Assembly: GCA_024195265.1 (NCBI GenBank)
Contig: JAJLRJ010000013.1
Coordinates: 18,896,794 to 18,960,793 of the forward strand
Length of the DNA stretch: 64,000 nucleotides
Source of the DNA: Dendrophyllia cribrosa
Lineage: Eukaryota > Cnidaria > Anthozoa > Scleractinia > Dendrophylliidae
Direction of reading: 5' to 3'
Part shown: piece after piece, positions 9,409 through 18,801 of the stretch
Numbering within the stretch: position 1 is the first letter of the stretch
Layout of the letters: the number at the start of each line of letters is the position of its first letter
The notes under the pieces: model-generated
The model's input: the letters and a program-made list of their open reading frames with translations, nothing else
Database searches by the model: none
What the model was told of the DNA's origin: nothing
Program-made: the position numbers and the translations under genes

Positions 9409-10812
9409 TAGCGGAGCTCCCGCGCGAAGCCCCATACTCATAGAACCTATGCCCGTCATTTTTCATGGTCATGGCTAGCGGAATGTTTCGCGGGCGCGCG
9501 TGTGCCCGCCGCCGGCCCTCCGCCGCCGTCGCGCAGGACTAGCTCGCGCGCGCGTACGACGTCATGTTGAAACCAAAGCGATGCTTTGTTTTTTGCGCGG
9601 TTACACGGTCGAATGTCACGTCAGCTGGAAAAACACTTTGATGTTTTGCTATGAATTTACTAAGCGGAGAAAATCGTTTAAATTAAAGGCGTTATTCCTG
9701 AATATTTCGCGGTTTGCTACTCCAGACAAGGATACTAATTAAGGGATATTCAGAAGCCGCTTTAGTGGAAAAAGACGAGCTTTCAGGGATAAAATCTTGC
9801 TTCGAGGAACTTCATGTATTACGTTTTTATCAATAAGGGAGATATTTGTTTTCTACGGATTTCAAAACCAGAAGCGGAGATTTTAATTTCCAAGCAAGCG
9901 AGGGACTTAAAGGTTAAACAGATTACATTTTTCGATGAGAATTCATGTTGATATCATATACCATGCGCGATTTAGGGGTAACACTTATTCTTTTGTTAAA
10001 ACAATAGAATATTAGAGCACAAAAGAACGACAATACAATAGAATACAATACCATAGAATATATTAGAATACATAATTTTACCTAATACAATGAATGTGTA
10101 CAATGTACAATAGAGCTAACACCCTAAATCGGGCATCATATGTGATATCAATCTGTGAGTGACTTTTTCTTTGTGTTATTGTTAGTTGTGGAGAATTGAT
10201 TTTAAAACGTGCTTCAGTTGTATGACCCCTCTTGTATCGATTTCTTGAATTTCATCGAAGAAAGCTTGAACTCGATGAGCTATAAATGGTACGCGTTTTG
10301 CTTTTAAACGTAACTACTATTGGAGATTTGAATAATTTTTTTCGAAAGAAGATTGTGTTGTCCATTTTTATGTGTTTGTTCATTCATTAGATAGATTGAA
10401 AAGCGAGTATGTCAACAAAACAAGACTTTGATTTTATAGTACAGTTCTATCTTCACTCGCATCGCCTTATGCAAATATGTTTGTGTATATTTGCAATTTT
10501 GATTTTCAAATCAGTTTCTCGGGCAATTTTTGACAGGCAACAAGTAGTACAAGTGTATTTTATTCGGAAAGTAGTCGTACTAGTTATTTTAGACGGATAA
10601 AAAGTTGTTTTTGTGAACTTTTGTACGGTCTATAAAAATGTACTGTGCAGACGGTCTCGTAATACTGTTTTTGGGAATTGCTAAAATTGAAAAATAGCCT
10701 TCGTCAATCTTAATTCTTGTGCTTCCGACCTTTCACCTTAGTTAAGTTTCACCTTTGTTAAGCTTGTTCACAGAGCGACGCTGTTAGGCTCAGCCTATCT
10801 ATATATATATTA
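9409..10812 (+). repeat. R1 copy 4, essentially full length
   Basis: Has both the GC-rich 5' end and the TTCTAGAC/AGCCTATC 3' end; about 1.2 kb after subtracting the small element at 9957-10142. Its 3' end passes directly into the 106-bp satellite (TACGATGTTACGTTCTTACG). Confidence 0.75.
9957..10142. repeat. ~186-bp MITE with 8-bp target duplication (hAT-like)
   Basis: Flanked by TGATATCA on both sides (9949-9956 and 10143-10150). The other R1 copies contain a single TGATATCAAT there. Imperfect terminal inverted repeats share GCGATTTAGGG against CCCTAAATCGGGC. An 8-bp duplication is the hAT superfamily signature. Confidence 0.75.
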
Positions 10813-11032
10813 CGATGTTACGTTCTTACGCTCCTAACACGAGAATTTAGTTTTATCGACTGAGTCGATAAGGTAAATTGACCACCGTAAAAAGATTCAA
10901 ATAGCTGACGTTTCGAGCGCTAGCCCTTCGTCGGAGCGAATCAAGGAATTGTGGGTAGTGTGTGGTTTTATATAGTAAGCGGTGGAGCTACGCTATTGGT
11001 GGAAATTTGGTGACGTGAAAAACAAATGTAGA

Positions 11033-12075
11033 TTAGTTGAATGAAAAGCGTTCGTTGATTCCGTGGGGTTTGAGAGTGCCGATTTGAAAGATGATTTTTT
11101 GTTCTAGGTTTTTACGGCTTTCTGTGTTACCCTGGTGTAGGGAAAGGCCGCAGATTGTCATGTGTTGTTTAGAATGGTTAGTAAGATTAAAATGGCGCGC
11201 GACTGGTTTGGATGCGTCTTTGTCATTTTTTTCAACGTCTCGGAGATGTTCACGAAAACGGTCGCCCAGTCTCCTCCCTGTTTCGCCAATGTATATCTTT
11301 TTGCAAAAAGTACATGTTATGCAGTAGATAACATTTACGGAGGTGCATGTAAAACGATCAGTGATTTTAATAGATCGTTTGGGTCCTGTTATTTTGTCCG
11401 CGTTGTGAATGAAAGGACAAGTGTTACATCGTGTGCGTGTGCATTTGAAAGTTCCCGGTACATCGTCAGATTTCAGTGCGCTCGTAACTAGAAAGTTGCC
11501 TATGTTTTTGTCACGTTTGAATGAAATTAGTGGGGGTTGTGAAAAAATTCTGCCAGTTTCGGGGTCGTTTTGGAGTAATTTGAAATTTTTTAAAATGATG
11601 CTTTTGACTGTGTTGTTGTGTGGGTGGAAAGTGAGGGTGAATGGAATTCTCTCGTTCTCTTCCATCTGTGGCATTTGTAGTGCTGATTGTCTGTCGATCT
11701 GTTGTGCACGTTGTTGGCCCGTATTAACAACAGAGTCAGGGTACCCACGTTTCTTGAAAAACTGGCACATTTCTTCTGATTTGTTGGAAAAATCAGAGTC
11801 ATCACTACATAGACGTCGAAGTCTGAGAAATTGAGAATACGGAATGGCGTTTTTAACGTGCGATGGATGTGAGGATGAATGTAACAGATAACTGTGGGAA
11901 TCTGTAGGTTTGTAGTGCACACTTGTGGATAAACTGTTACCGTTGATTGAAATATTAATGTCAAGGAAAGCGACTGAGGTTTCGGAAATTTCCCAGGTAT
12001 ATTTTAGAGCTGGATGAAAAGTATTGACAGAAGTTATGAATTGATTAAGTTCCTCTTTACTGGAAGAAACTTTAC
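11033..12075 (-). pseudogene. Penelope-like RT C-terminus plus GIY-YIG endonuclease (left arm)
   Basis: An open frame runs on the minus strand from the dimer centre to TAA at 11033. It starts in the connector downstream of the reverse-transcriptase core (FLDINISINGN, then HYKPTDSHSYLLHSSSHPSH), continues through FLRLRRLCSDDSDF and ends in the endonuclease. That domain shows a CTRTRCNTCPF zinc-finger-like cluster, IYCITC...KIYIGETGRR with the GIY-YIG core, and the downstream LGDRFREHLRD helix. The RT catalytic part is missing, so it cannot move by itself. A GTG codon would have to start any product, so this is a 5'-truncated fragment rather than a gene. Confidence 0.85.
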
Positions 12076-12078
12076 TGA

Positions 12079-13080
12079 ACTTCTGTCAATACTTTTCATC
12101 CAGCTCTAAAATATACCTGGGAAATTTCCGAAACCTCAGTCGCTTTCCTTGACATTAATATTTCAATCAACGGTAACAGTTTATCCACAAGTGTGCACTA
12201 CAAACCTACAGATTCCCACAGTTATCTGTTACATTCATCCTCACATCCATCGCACGTTAAAAACGCCATTCCGTATTCTCAATTTCTCAGACTTCGACGT
12301 CTATGTAGTGATGACTCTGATTTTTCCAACAAATCAGAAGAAATGTGCCAGTTTTTCAAGAAACGTGGGTACCCTGACTCTGTTGTTAATACGGGCCAAC
12401 AACGTGCACAACAGATCGACAGACAATCAGCACTACAAATGCCACAGATGGAAGAGAACGAGAGAATTCCATTCACCCTCACTTTCCACCCACACAACAA
12501 CACAGTCAAAAGCATCATTTTAAAAAATTTCAAATTACTCCAAAACGACCCCGAAACTGGCAGAATTTTTTCACAACCCCCACTAATTTCATTCAAACGT
12601 GACAAAAACATAGGCAACTTTCTAGTTACGAGCGCACTGAAATCTGACGATGTACCGGGAACTTTCAAATGCACACGCACACGATGTAACACTTGTCCTT
12701 TCATTCACAACGCGGACAAAATAACAGGACCCAAACGATCTATTAAAATCACTGATCGTTTTACATGCACCTCCGTAAATGTTATCTACTGCATAACATG
12801 TACTTTTTGCAAAAAGATATACATTGGCGAAACAGGGAGGAGACTGGGCGACCGTTTTCGTGAACATCTCCGAGACGTTGAAAAAAATGACAAAGACGCA
12901 TCCAAACCAGTCGCGCGCCATTTTAATCTTACTAACCATTCTAAACAACACATGACAATCTGCGGCCTTTCCCTACACCAGGGTAACACAGAAAGCCGTA
13001 AAAACCTAGAACAAAAAATCATCTTTCAAATCGGCACTCTCAAACCCCACGGAATCAACGAACGCTTTTCATTCAACTAA
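12079..13080 (+). pseudogene. Penelope-like RT C-terminus plus GIY-YIG endonuclease (right arm)
   Basis: Mirror image of the left arm with the same 295-residue sequence from HYKPTD to the stop at 13080. Upstream, the frame is open back to a TGA at the dimer junction (about 12076). The catalytic Arg and Glu neighbourhood of the endonuclease (GETGRRLGDRFREH) is intact. Full identity between the arms implies a recent event, gene conversion, or an assembly artefact. The 15-bp target duplication favours a real single insertion. Confidence 0.85.
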
Positions 13081-13170
13081 TCTACATTTGTTTTTCACGT
13101 CACCAAATTTCCACCAATAGCGTAGCTCCACCGCTTACTATATAAAACCACACACTACCCACAATTCCTT

Positions 13171-13219
13171 GATTCGCTCCGACGAAGCGCTAGCGCTCGA
13201 AACGTCAGCTATTTGAATC
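13171..13219 (+). ncRNA. Degraded hammerhead-ribozyme-like motif in PLE 3' region
   Basis: The segment reads stem I (GATTC then GCT) / CCGACGA / self-paired AGCGC TA GCGCT / GAAA / CGTC / stem I (AGC, then GAATC). This is the order of a type I hammerhead with a minimal stem III and a GUC cleavage site, but the core has CCGACGA instead of CUGANGA and an extra C before GAAA. A mirror copy on the minus strand lies at 10894-10942. Hammerheads in Penelope-like elements are established; activity of this one is doubtful. Confidence 0.4.
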
Positions 13220-13326
13220 TTTTTACGGTGGTCAATTTACCTTATCGACTCAGTCGATAAAACTAAATTCTCGTGTTTCATCCCCCCACCGACGCAGCAC
13301 CACAGTTTCTCTAGAAACTAACCCCA

Positions 13327-13470
13327 TTCTTACGCTCCTAAGTACGTTAATACGTTCATACGGAAATAGTAATCTAGTCGATCGTACGTTAGTAATATCG
13401 TCACCTTATGGTACGATGTTACGTTCGTACGCTAGTAAGTTGGTACATAAGTACCAATCTATGCAGCATT
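13327..13470. repeat. 106-bp satellite, right side of PLE insertion
   Basis: Continues the unit interrupted by the PLE dimer (AGTACGTTAATACGTTCATA), then drifts into looser GTACG-rich sequence. Confidence 0.7.
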
Positions 13471-14571
13471 TTGGTACAATAGTGCGTATAACAATAGTAC
13501 CCTCGTACGAAAGTTCTAATGCACGTTAGTTCATTCATTCCTTCATAGAGCACTTTTATTGTTGTATCCAAGTCCCTTAGTATGTTCGTACGTTCGCACG
13601 ACACTTCGTTTTACATTCAACTCATCGTACTGACCTTTAGTGATTTTTACTACGGCAGATGGATTTCCACGACGCTTCCCAGCAGAATATATTGAAACTT
13701 CAGGCTGTCTTATAGTGCGTCCATCTGGCACTTTTTATTAGTTATTAAAAACATTTCCAGCTAGCAACTAAGTACGTTGTTCAGGCGTACTAAGTGAAAA
13801 TAACAGTAATCTTATTCCTAAAATGGGCATGGTATAATAGCCCATAGTGTAAATACACTGTGTCAAAGGGTCAACGTGGGAGATGAAGGCTCCGGGATAA
13901 TAAGCTCCTGCAGATGTACAAGATATGTAAAGTGTTCAATAGGTAATAACCCCCCGCTCAGTGTTGTGGGTGGTACGGCCGCACCCTATATAATAGGTAT
14001 TTTTAAAATTAATTTAAAATTCCACGATCAGCGTGGTTGGTGATCCTGCCTCACCTTATAGCGTGTAGTATGGGGGATTTTTTTTTGTCCGGCCGTACCC
14101 CACGAAATTACCCAACGGAGCCTTCCAAGAACACTTGCCGTCCTTCTCTCCAAGCGAACGAGGGGTACCTTTTAGGGTATTTTTCGAAAATTTCCGACGA
14201 GCACCCCGATCATTTTTATATGAGAGTCCCCCCCCCCGGGGGCTGACTGTTCACTCTTAATTTACTAAGGTTTATATCGATACATGGCCGAGAAATAAAA
14301 TGCGATGTAATTTCTATTTTACATGCGTCTAATTAGTAATATATAATTTCACATTATAGCTTTTTTAGTGGCGTACTAAGTTAGCATTTTGCTAATGCTG
14401 AAATTTGTAAACAGATTGTATCACAGCTAAGGAAACACCTTTTACTAAAACTTTCGGTGGCTGACTGGACAATCAAACCTGAGTAAAAATAAAGTGAAAT
14501 GTATTCCTCTAGATCGGATACAATTTCTTCACGAATTTCAATTCGACGTCAACCGATCGCTGTCATATTGG
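13471..14571. other. No gene recognised; GTACG-rich and low-information DNA
   Basis: The first 300 bp are eroded satellite-like sequence. A C10-G5 tract lies at about 14230-14244. Short open frames (for example 14037-14246 +) have no homology signal that I can see. Confidence 0.5.
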
Positions 14572-15118
14572 TTCGAGTATCGAGCCAACTAGATTACTAT
14601 TTACGCATGAACATATATTAACGACCTAGCGTACGAACGTAACATCGTACTATAAGGTGACGATATTACTAACGTACGATTGTACTATCGTACCAACTAC
14701 ATTACTATTTCCGTATGAACGTATTAACGTACTAGCGTAAGAACGTAACATCGTACTATAAGGTGACAATATTACTAACGTACGATTGTACTATCGTACC
14801 AACTACATTACTATTTCCGTATGAACGTATTAACGTACTAGCGTTCGAACGTAACATCGTACTATAAGGTAAAGACATTACTAACGTACGATCGCACTAT
14901 CGTACCAACTAGATTACTATTTCCGTATGAACGTATTAACGTACTAGCGTACGAACGTAACATCGTACTATAAGGTGACGATATTACTAACGTACGATCG
15001 CACTATCGTACCAACTAGATTACTATTTCCGTATGAACGTATTAACGTACTAGCGTACGAACGTAACATCGTACTATAAGGTGACGATATTACTAACGTA
15101 CGATCGCACTATCGCACA
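14572..15118. repeat. 106-bp satellite array, about 5 units
   Basis: Units start at 14631, 14737, 14843, 14949 and 15055, exactly 106 bp apart, with a partial unit before. Each holds GTACGAACGTAACATCGTAC, TATAAGGTGACGATATTACT and ACTATTTCCGTATGAACGTA. The motif CGTACG is itself palindromic. A diverged tail reaches 15265. Confidence 0.92.
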
Positions 15119-15265
15119 TAACGAACGAACTAACGTACGAACGTGCTATGCAGGTAATCGAACGGATGACGTACGATTACTTTTTTACGAGGTACTAAAC
15201 GTACGAACGTAATTTTGTCCCACGTACGTTGGTACTTATGTACGAACGTACTAGAAAGTGTACTA

Positions 15266-16624
15266 CACCTTTTGCCATTCATTGCCGCAAAATATACGAT
15301 CATTTTAGCCAAACTTATGAACATATGCGCCAATATACGTTCATTCAAGTGAATGTTCAGTCATTTGAACTAAAACAACATTCATTAACGATTTTTACAT
15401 AATCAAGTGCATTCAATTGCATTTTTCGGACAATCATTAGCGCGAAAAGACATTCACGGATGTGAAATAGATTTTCCTTTGCGCGTTGATGCATTTCAAT
15501 AACATCAACGCGAAATCAATTGCACGATTGGTCAATCAATAACGTGGATGTGATATTCATTAACATTTTTATTACAACTAGTGCAAACAATAGCATTTAT
15601 AGACAATCATTTGAGTGCTCCTTACAAACGTTACCGCGTCCGTACAAACATTTGCACGTTCATGACATTCAATTGCCAAAAATCTATTTTCAATCACAAA
15701 AAAGCTTTTTCATCGGAATTTTCACATAGTTTCGTTGTACGAATTCTTGACAGGAGGTTATCCAACCATTTTCTCGCCTTAAATTTACTCTCGAGCAAAT
15801 CAGTAGACAGCTCCGAGCGCGTCTCCCTGGCAAAACTGAGGTCCACGATCGGGCGGTGGCGAGGATGCTGGACGGGATATTGTACCGAGTGAAGTTTGTC
15901 AGACCACTCCCCGCCGAACGAAACAGACCAGACGTACTGCAGAAACGGGTAGATTACGCTACCTGGTTTACGGCGCATGGCGTAGTGTAAACCATTGCAT
16001 TTTTATAGACGACACGGGAGAGCGAGGCTGGGAGAAAGGGCTTACAGGCAAGTGTACGGGCAGCGTTGTCGAAATCTTACCGTCACAATGACGATTTCGC
16101 CCATAAATGGGCTCATCTTTCACTCAGCAGTTGTCCTGTCAAGAATTCGTACAACGAAACTATGTGAAAATTCCGATGAAAAAGGTTTTTTTGTGATTGA
16201 AAATAGATTTTTGGCAATTGAATGTCATGAACGTGCAAATGTTTGTACGGACGCGGTAACGTTTGTAAGGAGCACTCAAATGATTGTCTATAAATGCTAT
16301 TGTTTGCACTAGTTGTAATAAAAATGTTAATGAATATCACATCCACGTTATTGATTGACCAATCGTGCAATTGATTTCGTGTTGATGTTATTGAAATGCA
16401 TCAACGCGCAAAGGAAAATCTATTTCACATCCGTGAATGTCTTTTCGCGCTAATGATTGTCCGAAAAATGCAATTGAATGCACTTGATTATGTAAAAATC
16501 GTTAATGAATGTTGTTTTAGTTCAAATGACTGAACATTCACTTGAATGAACATATATTGGCGCATATGTTCATAAGTTTGGCTAAAATGATTGTATATTT
16601 TGCGGTAATGAATGGCAAAAGGTG
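15266..16624. mobile_element. IS630/Tc1-type element with ~490-bp terminal inverted repeats
   Basis: Flanked by TA (15264-15265, 16625-16626). Termini are CACCTTTTGCCATTCATT and its complement. The inverted repeats span 15266-15755 and 16134-16624, differing by scattered substitutions. The 378-bp centre encodes a broken piece of transposase. The AT-rich arms contain many ATTCAATTGCATTT-like phrases. It is an internally deleted, non-autonomous copy lying within the satellite. Confidence 0.85.
15790..16125 (+). pseudogene. IS630-like DDE transposase fragment
   Basis: Reading through frameshifts gives LPGKTEVHDRAVARMLDG, then YRVKFVRPLPAERNRPD, KRVDYATWFTAHGV, CIFIDDTG (first catalytic Asp region) and RAYRQVYGQRCRNLTVTM followed by ISPINGLIFHSAVV. 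These match the order of IS630/Tc1-family transposases between the helix-turn-helix and the second catalytic Asp. At least two frame changes and loss of both termini make it inactive. Confidence 0.75.
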
Positions 16625-16710
16625 TAACGTATTCTACTAACGTCCTTACGAACGAACTGTTGTAGGAACGTAAAACATACCGACGTACGAACCCCAATAA
16701 AAATATATTA

Positions 16711-16872
16711 TGATCACACTGTGATCACAGATAAATGTGTGATCACGCGTGTGATCACGATAAAATTAGTGATCACATTACTTCAGTAGTGTGATCACAT
16801 CCTTAAACTGTGTTCACACCATAATTAGTGGTCACGGTTCTCCTGTTGTGTGATCCGGCACTGTGATCGCAT
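16711..16872. repeat. Cluster of GTGATCAC palindromes
   Basis: At least six GTGATCAC or TGTGATCAC sites, plus decayed variants (GTGTTCAC, GTGGTCAC, GTGATCGC), occur in 160 bp with irregular spacing of about 15-30 bp. They could form hairpins or be multiple protein sites. No coding. Confidence 0.75.
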
Positions 16873-17259
16873 AAAATCTATATAGCTTTAAAAACAGAAA
16901 ACTCAGGTGAGAGGGACTGTCATTTAACTTAGAGACGTAGGCATCTGCAGATTTGCGCTATGTGGCACTCTCTGCAGTTTCTGCATTATCAGATGGTCCA
17001 CTTGCTAGCATTTTTTTATCAAATAGACTTGCCATATTCGGGCAAGGGGAACTGAACCTCTTAAAGTGTATATGACATGAATTTTTGTTGTTGTTGTTTT
17101 TGGTCCTTTGATATGTATAAAAAAATGTTCTAAAATTGACATGCGTAAAAAAAATAAATTTCCCATAGTTTTGGGCGTCGGAAAACTCCAATTTTCCCAG
17201 TAAAAATGTCCCGGAGTCTGGGTACGAGTGTAGGACGAGAGCCCGGCTCGTGACGTCAC
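16873..17259. other. Leader-like region before the P2X7R-domain fragment
   Basis: No gene recognised. The minus-strand frame of 103 codons has an Asn/Lys homopolymer and looks accidental. It may be the terminal or promoter region of the transposon that carries the next gene. Confidence 0.35.
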
Positions 17260-17946
17260 ATGATGTCACTTGATTTGTTTGCTGAATACTATGATTTTAC
17301 TTCTGGTATAATTCTGCTATTTTGTCGTCTACAAATGTCCAGTGATCTCATCGGCAAAATGTCCAGTGATTCAGAACTCAGCGATTTATCTGATTCTGCA
17401 GAAAGTATAGATATGAGCGAAGGTTCGGAAAGAGAATGGGGAGTCGTAGAAAGCGAACTAACTCCATATCAAGACGAACCACGAAGCCGGTGATGATGAC
17501 TCCGAGGAAGAAAAAGATCTCGATGGCCTACATGTAACTCCTGCCGATTTAGAGAAGAAATAACGAAAGAACTGTAAGCGTGGATTCTTGGTTAGTAGAA
17601 TTATTCAAACTGATGTCCATTCAGTTAAGTTACAGCGCGAAATGATGTCTATGACCATCTTTGTTGTGTTGTTATTTATGCCAGGTGCCACTGCGAACGA
17701 TGCAATGCGGAGTTGTTGGTTGGATCACTGGAATTTCGCTGTTGCAGAAAGTCACCAGTTCATCGGGAAAAATGGTGTTTGATGGCTCTATTGTTAGTTG
17801 CACCAACACCAAGACTACGATGCCATTGTTCAGCTCTTCAAAAAAACAATATCAACAAAGAATGGTTGGCCAAGCCTGTAATAGGATCTGCTGGGAGTCT
17901 TAGTTCAATCCCTGAACGTTTTTCATTCAAAACCTGCATCCTGTGA
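17260..17946 (+). pseudogene. P2X7R-like Cys-rich domain protein, broken, with intron
   Basis: First part: an acidic Ser/Asp segment (SDSELSDLSDSAESIDM) and SELTPYQDEP, then a frameshift, then DDSEEEKDLDGLHVTPADLE. An intron can be placed at 17591-17684 (GTTAGT ... CCAG). Joining restores VDSW|CHCERCNAELLVGS, followed by EFRCCR, the zinc-binding P2X7-receptor C-terminal-type domain. A second frameshift follows about 15 codons later. Such domains are common in cnidarian transposon-associated genes and do not imply an ion channel here. Confidence 0.65.
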
Positions 17947-18300
17947 TTTTTCCTTTATTTGTAATGTGTTAAATAAAAAATGACATATAAATAAAAAAAA
18001 TCATTTAAGGCCACCATGCCTAATGCCACAACCAGAATATAATCAGTGAAATCGGTTATCTGAAAAAATTAATACAATAAATATTGAAACAAATAGTAAA
18101 TGTATACATTCATCAGTACCTGATATAACTAGATATATCTTTTATTTAAGTCAGCTCAATAAGTATACTGCCGGAATAAGCACTATAAGAAAATTGTAAC
18201 AGCTTGACCATTAAAGAGAATTCATGTAATTAATGACAATTCGAGGGCTTCAAAACAGAGTCAAATATTAATTTGCTATATCTAATTATTTTCAACTATA

Positions 18301-18582
18301 GAGCAGTTTTCAATTGAGTGTCGTAAAACCAAAACCAAAGTAATTACTCTGACCAATCACAACAGTCGTAAACAATCCAATGAACCAATCAGAGCTCGAA
18401 GCAATTACATGTCGCGGGCGCCAAGCGCGGGAAAACGCGTGCGAGCAAGTCACGATTGGTTTTGGTTTTACTTCTGATTGGTCGAGAAAGTGGCGCGAGA
18501 TTTTTTAGCCAATCACAAAGCGTAGCAATGCAAAACCAAAGCAATTGTGTAATTACTTTCGACAGTCAATTGAAAACTGCTC
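18301..18582 (+). repeat. 282-bp TA-target MITE
   Basis: Termini GAGCAGTTTTCAATTGA and its complement, flanked by TA on both sides (18299-18300, 18583-18584). The interior has several CCAATCA/ATTGG motifs and a GC-rich ACGCGT/GCGCC centre. It is the better copy of the family also present at 5134-5372. Confidence 0.85.
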
Positions 18583-18801
18583 TATCTAGGAAAACGCGAT
18601 ACTACCCAGACATTGCCAGAATGTATTAGTATGCATTTCCTTCTGATAGCATTCACAGGAATTATAGATAAATTGTCAAGAAATGGTTCCACATGTACAA
18701 CCACTAATGATGTTTGACAATTGTCTTTTGAACATACTTTATAATGACCGTTGTGACAACTATTCTTTCTGTGTCTGTCATAACAACATCATTAGGGATA
18801 G

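Larger units (their letters stand above)
10838..13326. mobile_element. Penelope-like element, head-to-head dimer inserted as one unit
   Basis: Two copies of the 3' part of a GIY-YIG-type Penelope-like retroelement face each other, with the 5' sides at the centre (about 12032-12080). The arms, about 1.2 kb each, encode identical protein and differ visibly at very few bases. The composite is bounded by TTCTTACGCTCCTAA at 10823-10837 and 13327-13341, a 15-bp target duplication inside the 106-bp satellite. The right copy keeps about 50 bp more of the 3' end (TTTCATCCCCCCACC...). The left copy keeps about 40 bp more on the 5' side. Confidence 0.85.

Noticed and set aside
14572..15118. CRISPR array
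   Set aside because: The 106-bp units are repeats over their whole length with no variable spacers, and the genome is eukaryotic.
16958..17269. Two overlapping minus-strand frames of 84 and 103 codons
   Set aside because: Contain an Asn/Lys homopolymer from a GTT repeat and no domain; likely non-coding transposon leader.
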